A stretch of DNA of 31,099 bases, taken from JBGUXS01 sp045118155. GTDB taxonomy: Bacteria > Pseudomonadota > Alphaproteobacteria > CAAHEQ01 > UBA3637. Positions 1 through 7,168 of the stretch are shown in pieces. The position numbers were made by a program, and so were the translations under genes. The stretch spans positions 1 through 31,099 of the forward strand of contig JBGUXS010000002.1 of NCBI GenBank assembly GCA_045118155.1, in the 5' to 3' direction. Position 1 is the stretch's first letter. Each line of letters opens with the position of its first letter. Below the pieces are notes generated by a model. The model was not told the origin of the DNA. It saw only the letters and a list, made by a program, of their open reading frames with translations, and ran no database searches.

Positions 1-473
1 GTTAGCCGGTGCTTATTCTTACGGTACCGTCATCATCTTCCCGTACAAAAGAGCTTTACAATCCGAAGACCTTCTTCACTCACGCGGGATGGCTGGATCA
101 GGGTTTCCCCCATTGTCCAATATTCCTGGCTGCTGCCTCCCGTAGGAGTTTGGGCCGTGTCTCAGTCCCGATGTGGCTGATCATCCTCTCAAACCAGCTA
201 CAGATCGTAGCCTTGGTAAGCCATTACCTCACCAACAAGCTAATCTGGCATGGGCCGATCCTCTCGCGAATTACTCCTTTCCCCCGTAGGGCTTATGCGG
301 TATTACCTTTCGTTTCCAAAAGCTATTCCCCACAAGAGGGTACGTTCCCATGTATTACTCACCCGTCCGCTACTATCTAAAGTAGAGCAAGCTCCACCTT
401 AGACCGTTCAACTTGCATATCTAAGGCCTGCCGCCAGCGTTCGTTCTGAGCCAGGATCAAACTCTCAAATTTT
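1..473 (-). rRNA. rrs: 16S ribosomal RNA, 5' portion (truncated by window edge)
   Basis: Read on the minus strand, the sequence opens with the near-universal AGAGTTTGATCCTGGCTCAG block (about 446-465), then AACGAACGCTGGCGGCAGGC, the CGGACGGGTGAG block, ACTCCTACGGGAGGCAGCAG, and GGGGAATATTGGACAATGGG. It ends at the window edge just before the 530 loop. The short helix-17 region (GGGAAGATGATGACGGTACC) is the alphaproteobacterial form. About 473 nt of the roughly 1480-nt gene are present. The mature 5' end near 473 is inferred by alignment with other 16S genes. The first variable region is odd: where most bacteria have TAACACATGCAAGTCGAACG, this gene has TTAGATATGCAAGTTGAACG. The 123-codon open frame inside it is fortuitous. 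Confidence 0.97.
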
Positions 474-734
474 AAAAAAATCTATTCAGAGCCAATCCTG
501 TGCATCACTAAAAATTACTCTATAAAGTCTTAACTACTAGAGCCCTACAAAACAGACCTTACAAATTATAACCTTGTATTTCCGTTTTATAGTTCTTGAT
601 ACACAGAATGCCCAATCTATTAAATCAGACAACCATCCGTGTATCCGTTTCTCATATATTCACCAAGTTTTAACAACAACCCATTAGCATTTTAGGATTT
701 ATTAACTATTTATTAACCCTCGTGTGCCTGAGTG
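474..734 (-). other. 16S rRNA leader (transcribed spacer)
   Basis: About 260 bases lie between the inferred rRNA start site near 734 and the mature 16S end near 473. The stretch is AT-rich and has no plausible gene. By family knowledge it should carry antitermination and RNase III processing signals. I could not identify a convincing boxA, and the partner strand 3' of 16S is outside the window. Confidence 0.6.
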
Positions 735-740
735 ATGTTC

Positions 741-769
741 ATTTTATCATAACTCTGCCCCCCTGTCAA
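741..769 (-). promoter_or_regulatory. Strong rRNA promoter
   Basis: On the minus strand, TTGACA (764-769), a 17-base spacer and TAAAAT (741-746), with TATGA immediately before the -10. Upstream, 771-807 is an almost pure A tract on this strand, as expected of an UP element. Predicted start is near 734. The perfect -35, ideal spacing and UP-like tract fit an rRNA promoter. Confidence 0.85.
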
Positions 770-889
770 CACTTTTTTTTCATTTTTTTACTTTTTTTTA
801 TTTTTTCCCATAACCCATTATTTTTCAATAGGTTAGCGTTTGCCCTTTCCTTTATTTTTAAAGAAAAATAATTTTTAAAGCAGTTTTTA

Positions 890-917
890 TTGACTTTTTT
901 TTCTTTTCTTTTACGCT
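890..917 (+). promoter_or_regulatory. Promoter for the 943-fabI-radA cluster
   Basis: TTGACT (890-895), 16-base spacer, TACGCT (912-917). It lies 25 bases before the ATG at 943 and faces away from the rRNA promoter. The -10 is only a moderate match. Confidence 0.5.
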
Positions 918-942
918 TAGATTCTAAGACAGGAGGCAACGA

Positions 943-1236
943 ATGGGGAAGCGTTCTTATTTTCTAAAAGATTCTGATACCTATCAAGTCCTTTTTACGG
1001 GGCTAAAAGAGGAAGTAAAAGCCCTAATATCTGAAGCCCTTTTTTCATCTACCCAAATTAAAACGACTTCAACCCAAAATTTTAAAGGCGAACCAGAACA
1101 TCCTGCTGTTCCTTTGCCTAATTGGTCCTATTCTACTTTAGAATCCATTCCTTTTAACGTGGCTCCCCCAGCCGTTCCTAATACAAAAACAGACATTCTT
1201 CTGCCCGTTAAAGGATCTGATTTGCTATTTAAATAA
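943..1236 (+). CDS. Small uncharacterised protein upstream of fabI
   Basis: I do not recognise this 97-residue protein. Its start is well supported: AGGAGG sits seven bases before the ATG and a candidate promoter lies just upstream. It has no signal peptide or membrane segment. The N-terminal half (1-40) could be helical. The C-terminal half is rich in Pro, Asn and Ser (residues 50-82) and is probably extended or disordered. It ends nine bases before fabI, so the two are very likely co-transcribed and a role linked to fatty-acid synthesis or to expression of the cluster is possible, though that is only inference from position. Base composition matches the neighbours. Confidence 0.65.
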   Translation: MGKRSYFLKDSDTYQVLFTGLKEEVKALISEALFSSTQIKTTSTQNFKGEPEHPAVPLPNWSYSTLESIPFNVAPPAVPNTKTDILLPVKGSDLLFK

Positions 1237-1245
1237 GGAGGTTTT

Positions 1246-2073
1246 ATGGTTCAAACACTCATGCAAGGAAAACGTGGCCTTATTATGGGCGTTGCGAATG
1301 ATCATTCTATTGCTTGGGGCATTGCATCGGCTTTGCATGAAGCCGGGGCAGAACTTGCTTTTACTTACCAAGGGGAAGCCCTAGAAAAACGGGTCAAACC
1401 TTTGGCACAAAGTATAGGATCAGATTTTCTAGTCCCTTGTGATGTCACAGATGAAGCCAGTTTAGATGTTTGTTTCAATCAACTAAAAGAACGTTGGGGT
1501 AGTTTAGATTTTATCGTGCATGCCATTGCTTTTTCCGATAAAAACGAACTGAAAGGCAGATATGCCGATACAACCCGTCAAAACTTCCTTAAAACAATGG
1601 AAATTTCTTGCTATTCATTTACAGATGTTTGTCGCAGAGCATCGGAATTAATGCCCAATGGGGGAAATTGCCTAACCCTAACCTATCTTGGGGCCGATCA
1701 ATATGTTCCCAATTATAATGTTATGGGGGTGGCCAAAGCCGCCTTGCAAGCTTCCGTTCGTTATTTGGCCTATGATCTAGGGGGGCAAAATATTCGGGTC
1801 AATGCTATTTCTGCTGGTCCTATTCGTACCTTGGCCGCCGCCGGCATTGGTGATTTTCGCCTGATGTTAGAATGGAATAAAAATAACAGTGCGTTAGGTA
1901 AAAATGTTAGCCCTCAAGATATAGGAAAGACAGCCCTTTATTTACTTTCAGACCTAAGTAGTGGTGTGACCGCCGAAACTATTTATGTAGATAGCGGGTA
2001 TCATCAAGGAGCCATGATGAATTTAGCTCATGTTAAAGAAAATGCCACCCTTTTACAAGAAGTGAATCACTGA
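1246..2073 (+). CDS. fabI: Enoyl-[acyl-carrier-protein] reductase (NADH), FabI
   Basis: Last reductive step of the type II fatty-acid elongation cycle: trans-2-enoyl-ACP to acyl-ACP, in the cytosol. The 275 residues match the family length. Visible features: an SDR dinucleotide-binding start GVANDHSIAWGIA (15-27), the CDVTD segment (65-69), Tyr147, the catalytic pair Tyr157 and Lys164 in YNVMGVAK, and the ISAGPIRTLAAAGI stretch (188-201). The position equivalent to E. coli Gly93, part of the triclosan/diazaborine pocket, is Ala95 (HAIAF). This is common in alphaproteobacterial FabI and may lower triclosan sensitivity (inference). AAGGAGG precedes the ATG. The stop shares bases with the radA start (TGATG), indicating coupled translation. 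Confidence 0.97.
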   Translation: MVQTLMQGKRGLIMGVANDHSIAWGIASALHEAGAELAFTYQGEALEKRVKPLAQSIGSDFLVPCDVTDEASLDVCFNQLKERWGSLDFIVHAIAFSDKNELKGRYADTTRQNFLKTMEISCYSFTDVCRRASELMPNGGNCLTLTYLGADQYVPNYNVMGVAKAALQASVRYLAYDLGGQNIRVNAISAGPIRTLAAAGIGDFRLMLEWNKNNSALGKNVSPQDIGKTALYLLSDLSSGVTAETIYVDSGYHQGAMMNLAHVKENATLLQEVNH

Positions 2074-3452
2074 TGGTTAAAAACACAAAACATTTTGTTT
2101 GTTCTGCCTGTGGGGCCACTTTTTCACGCTGGGTCGGAAAGTGTGAATCTTGCGGGGAATGGAATACCCTTGTTGAAGAAACCGTTCCCGAAGCCAAAGG
2201 GCCTAAAATGACTGCCGGTAAAGGGGGACATCCCTTGGAATTAGTCGGGTTAAAAGGGGCCCCTGAAGTTATTTTTCGTCTTAAATCTGGGATAGGCGAA
2301 TTAGATAGAACTTGTGGAGGGGGCTTAGTTCCAGGGTCAGTTATTTTAGTGGGGGGAGACCCCGGTATTGGAAAATCAACCCTTTTGTTACAAGCCGTTT
2401 CTAAACTTTCTCAAGGGGTTAATAAACAAGGGCATCCCACACGTTGCCTTTATATTTCTGGGGAAGAATCTGTGGATCAAGTTCGCTTACGTGCTTTGCG
2501 TTTAAAAGCAGATAATTCCCCCGTACAACTTGCTTCTGCAACGAATATTCGGGATGTTATTGCTACATTGGAAGCAGGGCCTACCCCAGATATTTTGGTG
2601 ATTGATTCTATTCAAACCATGTATTCAGATATGCTAGATTCTGCCCCAGGAACCGTAGGCCAAGTTAGGGCTGTCGCTGGGGAACTCATCCAACAAGCTA
2701 AAACTAAAAATTTCGTTTTGTTCTTGGTCGGACATGTGACCAAAGAAGGGATGCTGGCTGGCCCAAGAGTTCTAGAACATATGGTAGATACTGTCCTTTA
2801 TTTTGAAGGAGACCGAGGACATCATTTTAGAATTTTACGCTCTGTTAAAAACAGGTTTGGTGCCACCGATGAAATCGGGGTTTTTGAAATGACAGAAGAA
2901 GGATTGCAAGAAGTTCCCAATCCGTCTGCTTTATTTTTGGCCGAACGCCACGGAAATGTGTCAGGGTCTTGTGTTTTTGCTGGGGTGGAAGGGTCTAGGC
3001 CACTACTTGTAGAAATTCAAGCCCTTATTGCCCCATCCGGGGGGGTTCCCCGGCGGACTGTCGTTGGGGGAGATACCACACGTCTTTTAATGATTTTAGC
3101 CGTTTTAGAAGCCCGTTTTGGGGTGTCATTCAGTAATAAAGATGTGTTTTTAAACATTGCAGGGGGATTAAAAATCACAGAGCCCGCTTGCGATTTAGCC
3201 ATTGCGATGGCTCTTCTTTCCGCTTATCGCCAAAAACCCATTCCGGCCGATATGATTATTTTTGGAGAAATAGGTTTAAGTGCGGAAATTCGGGCTGTTC
3301 CCCAAAGTGAATTACGGCTTAAAGAAGCCGAAAAACTAGGTTTTACCAAGGCCTTTATTCCCGTTAATCGGCAAAAAAAGGATATCAGAACATCCTTAAA
3401 AACTTATCCTATTGGCCACTTACAATCCGTCTTAGATTTTTTTGCGCATTAA
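2073..3452 (+). CDS. radA: DNA repair protein RadA (Sms)
   Basis: RecA-related ATPase that helps branch migration and processing of recombination intermediates. The 459 residues hold all family parts: an N-terminal zinc finger (Cys10, Cys13, Cys24, Cys27), Walker A GDPGIGKST (95-103), Walker B ILVIDSIQT (174-182), the RadA-specific KNRFG motif (259-263), and a C-terminal Lon-protease-like domain (from about 310) without the protease catalytic dyad, as usual. The start overlaps the fabI stop by one base, so translation is probably coupled. The fabI-radA pairing is not functionally obvious and seems to be simple operon packing. No terminator is visible after it. The next promoter begins three bases beyond the stop. 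Confidence 0.97.
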   Translation: MVKNTKHFVCSACGATFSRWVGKCESCGEWNTLVEETVPEAKGPKMTAGKGGHPLELVGLKGAPEVIFRLKSGIGELDRTCGGGLVPGSVILVGGDPGIGKSTLLLQAVSKLSQGVNKQGHPTRCLYISGEESVDQVRLRALRLKADNSPVQLASATNIRDVIATLEAGPTPDILVIDSIQTMYSDMLDSAPGTVGQVRAVAGELIQQAKTKNFVLFLVGHVTKEGMLAGPRVLEHMVDTVLYFEGDRGHHFRILRSVKNRFGATDEIGVFEMTEEGLQEVPNPSALFLAERHGNVSGSCVFAGVEGSRPLLVEIQALIAPSGGVPRRTVVGGDTTRLLMILAVLEARFGVSFSNKDVFLNIAGGLKITEPACDLAIAMALLSAYRQKPIPADMIIFGEIGLSAEIRAVPQSELRLKEAEKLGFTKAFIPVNRQKKDIRTSLKTYPIGHLQSVLDFFAH

Positions 3453-3454
3453 AC

Positions 3455-3483
3455 TTGACGCACATATAAAGGTATGCTAGAGT
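3455..3483 (+). promoter_or_regulatory. Promoter for the DUF3015 gene
   Basis: TTGACG (3455-3460), 17-base spacer ending in TGC, TAGAGT (3478-3483). The TGC immediately before the -10 is shared with several other promoters here. The predicted start near 3490 leaves a 25-base leader containing AAGGAGA. Confidence 0.65.
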
Positions 3484-3514
3484 GTCCTTGTTGTTTTTAA
3501 TAAGGAGATTCAAT

Positions 3515-3967
3515 ATGAAACGTTTACTTTTTGGGGCGGTTTTAGGGTGCTTAGCCTGTCATCCCGCCTTTGCACATGACAGCACAGGTTGCGGCTTAGG
3601 GTCAATGGCTTGGCGTGGTCAATCTGGGGCGATTCCTCAGATCTTAGCGGTCACAACAAACGGCTTTTTTGGAACCCAGACCTTTGGGATTTCTTCAGGA
3701 ACTTCCGGGTGCGATCCTAATGGGACTATTACTGGTGGTACCCGCAAAATGTTAGCCCAATTTATTGATAATAACTTGGAACAATATGCTTTTGATGCCG
3801 CTCGTGGTCAAGGAGAAACCTTAACGACAATCGCTGGGATTTTAGGGGTTTCTGAAGAAACTGTTGCGACGGCTTCTAAAGAAAATTTTGGTAAAATTTT
3901 CTCATCAGAAAACGTTGAATCTACTCAAGTGACTTTGGCGTTATTAGATGCCTTACACTTGGCGTAA
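3515..3967 (+). CDS. Secreted DUF3015 family protein
   Basis: 150-residue exported protein of unknown function. The start at 3515 is chosen over the frame opening at 3482 because AAGGAGA lies seven bases upstream and the resulting N-terminus is a clean signal peptide: MKRLLFGAVLGCLACHPAFA, cleaved before HDS. The mature start, GCGLGSMAWRGQSG followed by ILAVTTNGFFGTQTFGISSGTSGC, is the hallmark of DUF3015. Two Cys flank this block and could form a periplasmic disulfide. The gene overlaps the next ORF by 20 bases. DUF3015 and DUF4105 genes are, from memory, neighbours in other proteobacteria, which suggests a shared envelope role. The family has no established function. Confidence 0.85.
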   Translation: MKRLLFGAVLGCLACHPAFAHDSTGCGLGSMAWRGQSGAIPQILAVTTNGFFGTQTFGISSGTSGCDPNGTITGGTRKMLAQFIDNNLEQYAFDAARGQGETLTTIAGILGVSEETVATASKENFGKIFSSENVESTQVTLALLDALHLA

Positions 3968-5786
3968 AAAAAGCATTTTTTTTAAAGCCATCTTTTATGT
4001 AAAGGTGGCTTTTTTTGTCTGTTTTAGTGGGGGGGCTTGGGCTCATCCTTTTGCCGAATCTCCTAACTGGCAGGCCATTGTTCACTATCAATTTCATTTA
4101 TCTGGAATAAAAAGTTCCCTGGATTCCCCTTCTTTTTTCCTAGCGCCCGATGGGAAAACGAATCCACAAACAGAATTGCAAGCCACCTTAGACCTATTTC
4201 ATTCCCAAGATGCTAAACGTTGTTTGTTCCCTGCCCGTTATCGGCTTTTAAAACAAGCTGGTTTTTCTTTACCCCCCTTTCCTAGATGTCCCGATTTTGA
4301 ACAATTTAAAAAAGATTTGAACTATCAAAAGCTTACCTTGCTTTATACGGATGCGTACATGAATAACCCCGCTTCCCTTTTTGGACATACACTGCTACGT
4401 ATAGACATTCCCCCAGAAAAGAAAACCCAACTCATGGCGCATGGGGCGAATTATGGAGCCTTTATTCCCCCAGATACAAACGGGATGCTCTTTGCTATTT
4501 TGGGATTAACTGGGGGATACTACGGGGGATTTACGGTCAAACCTTATTACGATATTATCCGAACGTATAATAACATTGAAAATCGGGATATTTGGGAATT
4601 TCAACTTTCTTTAACCCCCGAAGAAATGGATTTATTTGTGGAACATTTATGGGAAATAGGACATACCCAAACAAAATACTATTTCTTTTCAAAAAATTGT
4701 TCTTATCTGCTGATGGAAGTTTTTGATGCCGTTCGTCCAAGTCTAAAATTGGCCCAACAATTTCCGGCTCAAACAATCCCATTAGATACTGTCAAAGCCG
4801 TGTCTAACGCCAATCTTATTCAAGAAACAACTTATCGCCCCTCTCGTCAAAAACGATTACAACATTATTTTGAAGGACAATCTGCATTAGGCAAGAAACG
4901 TCTTTTGGATTTTGCAGAAACTTATCAAATTAACGAAGAGGGACTGAATGCCGAAGAACGTGCTTTGCTTTTACAAACGGCCTATGAATATTTACAATAT
5001 CAATGGGAAGCCCAACGTATTCCCTTGACTGTTTTTAGAAAAGCATCTTTTGATGTTTTACGCAGAAGAAGCGCTTTAGATGTTCAAGAAGTTTCTTCTA
5101 GCCCCATAACGCCTTCATCCCCCATTCAATCCCATCATGCAAAGCGTCTTGTTTTCCGTTTAGGATCTGTTCACAAAAAATCCTTTCAAAGCCTTCAATT
5201 TCGGCCAGCTTATCATGATTTAACCGATCCTGACGAGGGGCTTTTAAAAGGGGCAGAAATTAATTTTCTAAAAACAACCATCCGAAAATATACTCACAAA
5301 AATACGATACATCTTGAAAACTTAACCCTTGTAGGAATCACGTCCTTATCCCCCATTTCCCCTTTATTTCATCCCATTTCCTATACCGTCAATGCCCAGA
5401 TTGGGCGTCTTTATAATCCTAAAAAGAAAACAGAAAATACAGCTTTTCAATTCCAAGGGGGAACTGGAGGAACTTACGCTTTTTCAAAGAAATTTTGGGT
5501 GTTCTTTTTCTTAAAGGGTATCGGTAGTTATGGCGGTGCTTTCCCTTCTAATGGTTCTATCGGCTTTGGCCCCTATTTAGGATTATTGGGGGATTTTGGA
5601 CACTTTAAAATTTTAGGAGAAGGAACAAAATTTTGGGGAACAACAGGGGCTGCGGAAACAATCTTTCGGGCAACCGCCGCCGTGAAATTACGCACCAATT
5701 TGGGATTAGAAGGAACTCTTAGTTCGCATACCCGTTTGCATCGGCATTGGACAGAAGCTTCCCTTGGGATACGCCTGTACTTTTAG
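3948..5786 (+). CDS. DUF4105 (Lnb-type N-terminal domain) envelope protein with barrel-like C-terminus
   Basis: 612-residue exported protein. The N-terminus has basic residues 6-8, a hydrophobic stretch (15-28) and a likely cleavage after AWA (30-32). The DUF4105 core includes NNPASLFGHTLLRID (139-153) and KNCSYLLMEVFD (249-260). The paired His147 and Cys251 resemble a permuted papain-type arrangement (inference). From about residue 390 the chain alternates short aromatic and glycine-rich strands and ends in SLGIRLYF, which looks like an outer-membrane beta-barrel with a terminal Phe. The ATG at 3948 has no clear Shine-Dalgarno and overlaps the DUF3015 gene by 20 bases, so translation is probably coupled. 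No later start leaves a signal peptide. A terminator hairpin lies within codons 13-23. Confidence 0.8.
   Translation: MPYTWRKKSIFFKAIFYVKVAFFVCFSGGAWAHPFAESPNWQAIVHYQFHLSGIKSSLDSPSFFLAPDGKTNPQTELQATLDLFHSQDAKRCLFPARYRLLKQAGFSLPPFPRCPDFEQFKKDLNYQKLTLLYTDAYMNNPASLFGHTLLRIDIPPEKKTQLMAHGANYGAFIPPDTNGMLFAILGLTGGYYGGFTVKPYYDIIRTYNNIENRDIWEFQLSLTPEEMDLFVEHLWEIGHTQTKYYFFSKNCSYLLMEVFDAVRPSLKLAQQFPAQTIPLDTVKAVSNANLIQETTYRPSRQKRLQHYFEGQSALGKKRLLDFAETYQINEEGLNAEERALLLQTAYEYLQYQWEAQRIPLTVFRKASFDVLRRRSALDVQEVSSSPITPSSPIQSHHAKRLVFRLGSVHKKSFQSLQFRPAYHDLTDPDEGLLKGAEINFLKTTIRKYTHKNTIHLENLTLVGITSLSPISPLFHPISYTVNAQIGRLYNPKKKTENTAFQFQGGTGGTYAFSKKFWVFFFLKGIGSYGGAFPSNGSIGFGPYLGLLGDFGHFKILGEGTKFWGTTGAAETIFRATAAVKLRTNLGLEGTLSSHTRLHRHWTEASLGIRLYF
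3984..4016 (+). terminator. Intrinsic terminator embedded in the start of the DUF4105 gene
   Basis: The arms AAAGCCATC (3984-3992) and GGTGGCTTT (4004-4012) pair over nine positions with one G-U, and three more T-A pairs extend into the loop. A seven-T run (4010-4016) follows. It lies 17 bases after the DUF3015 stop but inside the next coding region, so it could cut transcription of the second gene. Confidence 0.75.
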
Positions 5787-5825
5787 GCAGATTGTTTTTT
5801 TTGTTTTTCCCCTTATATTTCCCGT

Positions 5826-6782
5826 ATGATTACTTCCCTTGCCATCATAGGGGCTTTATCAGGTATGGGAAAGAATTTACTTTCCTTACTTTACGATACC
5901 CCTTTAAAAACTTATAAAATTTATGCGTTGGATGCAAAACAATTTGTTGGAGAAAACGTTCCCTTTGGGGACACAACACTGCCCATTACAGATATTAGTA
6001 CTTTCCCTTTTCAAGATTGTTTAAGTTTTGTTTGTACCGCTGATTTAATTCAACGCTATCAAGAAAAAGCCACTTTAAACGGAGGATATGTCATTGATTG
6101 TACAGGCGGCTGTCGGGCCACAAATGCCCCAGAAATTATTGGTCAACTTAATTTTTCTTCCATTCAAGAAAAAGGGTTAAACACTATTTGCATCCCCGAA
6201 AATACAACCTTTGTTTTGGCCCTTTTAGGTCATTTGATAAATTTAAAATTTGGCCTAAAATTGCTACAAGCTTCTTGTCTGTTAAGCGCCTTGGATACCC
6301 ATGAAAATATGGCACAAAAATTACAATACCAAACACGGGCTTATTACACACAAACCCCTATTTTCACAAAGGATCCTATTCTTGCGTTTAACATTATTCC
6401 CGAACAAACCGATGATTTAAGTGTCATTACCCAAAAACAATTAAAAAGTTTTGGAATATCCGCCCAAATTGCAAGTACCTTTGTCCCTGTTTTAAACGGG
6501 GATAGCGCCCATATCCATTTGTGTTTAAAAAAAGAAACTTCTTTACCGATTTTAAAAAAATTTTTTCAAGAAAATGCCTTATTTTTGTATACAGATTCCT
6601 TATCGTTATTAGATATTTTGCAAACCAGCAAAATAGGCATTACCAAATTAAGACGTCATGATAAGAAAAATTTTTCCGGTTGGATTTTATGGGATAATTT
6701 GATGTTAGGACGCGCTAAAAATGCCCTAGATATCGCCCAAAAACTTCTTAAAGTGCCACTTTCTTCTGGCGAGATTGGATAG
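5826..6782 (+). CDS. Aspartate-semialdehyde dehydrogenase-like protein lacking catalytic residues (Usg-type)
   Basis: The 318-residue protein has the Asd layout: an N-terminal dinucleotide-binding start (IIGALSGMG, 7-15), a middle segment IPENTTFVLALLGHL (123-137) that aligns with the active-site PNCSTIQMVVALKPL of Asd, the FVPVLNGDSAHIHL segment (219-232) matching RVPVFVGHSEAVNIEF, and a C-terminal WILWDNLMLGRAKNALDIAQ matching the family end. The catalytic Cys is Asn126, the substrate Arg is Phe219 and the general-base His is Asp226. It is therefore unlikely to make aspartate semialdehyde and resembles the Usg paralogues. There is no recognisable Shine-Dalgarno before the ATG. Its last 35 bases overlap the convergent hsp20 gene. 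It could be decaying, or kept for a non-enzymatic role. Confidence 0.75.
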   Translation: MITSLAIIGALSGMGKNLLSLLYDTPLKTYKIYALDAKQFVGENVPFGDTTLPITDISTFPFQDCLSFVCTADLIQRYQEKATLNGGYVIDCTGGCRATNAPEIIGQLNFSSIQEKGLNTICIPENTTFVLALLGHLINLKFGLKLLQASCLLSALDTHENMAQKLQYQTRAYYTQTPIFTKDPILAFNIIPEQTDDLSVITQKQLKSFGISAQIASTFVPVLNGDSAHIHLCLKKETSLPILKKFFQENALFLYTDSLSLLDILQTSKIGITKLRRHDKKNFSGWILWDNLMLGRAKNALDIAQKLLKVPLSSGEIG

Positions 6783-7158
6783 GAATCTTAACAAGCGTTT
6801 TTTCTTTAGGCGGCAAAAGCTGTATCATTAACAAACCGTTTTCCAAAATAACTTCTTTTACCTGCATTTGATCCATAATCAAAAATGATTTAATAAAAGA
6901 ACGTGCCGCAATCCCTTGATGAATAAAAGCATGCGTTTCTTTATCGGATTTTTTCCCTTTGATAATCAATTTATTATCTTCAATTAAAACTTCCAATTCT
7001 TCTTGTGTATAACCAGCGACCGCTAAAGATAATAAAATGCCACCAGAAGGTAATTTCTCTAAATTATAGGGGGGAAATCCTTGCGCAGATTTTGTAATCT
7101 GCAGCAACATATCCTCAAATTCACTAAGTCCTAACATAAAAGGATTTTGTGTCTGCAT
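6748..7158 (-). CDS. Small heat-shock protein, Hsp20/alpha-crystallin family
   Basis: ATP-independent chaperone that holds unfolding proteins. In the 136 residues, the alpha-crystallin domain runs from about 29 to 122: PPYNLEKL, then LSLAVAGYTQEELEVLIEDNKL and IIKGKK, FIHQGIAARSFIKSFLI, and a late ENGLLMIQL. This is the alphaproteobacterial IbpA-like type. A C-terminal IPI (residues 124-126, I-x-I anchor) is present. AAAGGGGG precedes the ATG. It begins only 10 bases after the dnaA stop, so it is probably transcribed with dnaA. No separate promoter or ROSE-type thermosensor fits in the gap. Its 3' end overlaps the Asd-like gene by 35 bases. Confidence 0.93.
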   Translation of the reverse strand: MQTQNPFMLGLSEFEDMLLQITKSAQGFPPYNLEKLPSGGILLSLAVAGYTQEELEVLIEDNKLIIKGKKSDKETHAFIHQGIAARSFIKSFLIMDQMQVKEVILENGLLMIQLLPPKEKTLVKIPIQSRQKKVAL

Positions 7159-7168
7159 AAGCCCCCTT

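Noticed and set aside
9..380. Open frame of 123 codons on the plus strand at the window start
   Set aside because: It lies antisense within unmistakable 16S rRNA sequence.
474..940. Search for an oriC or DnaA boxes near rRNA and dnaA
   Set aside because: No TTATCCACA-like boxes were found here or in 8576-8694; AT-richness alone is not enough.
5765..5810. Hairpin GCCT/AGGC with a T-run after the DUF4105 gene
   Set aside because: The stem has only four pairs and overlaps the stop codon, too weak to call a terminator.
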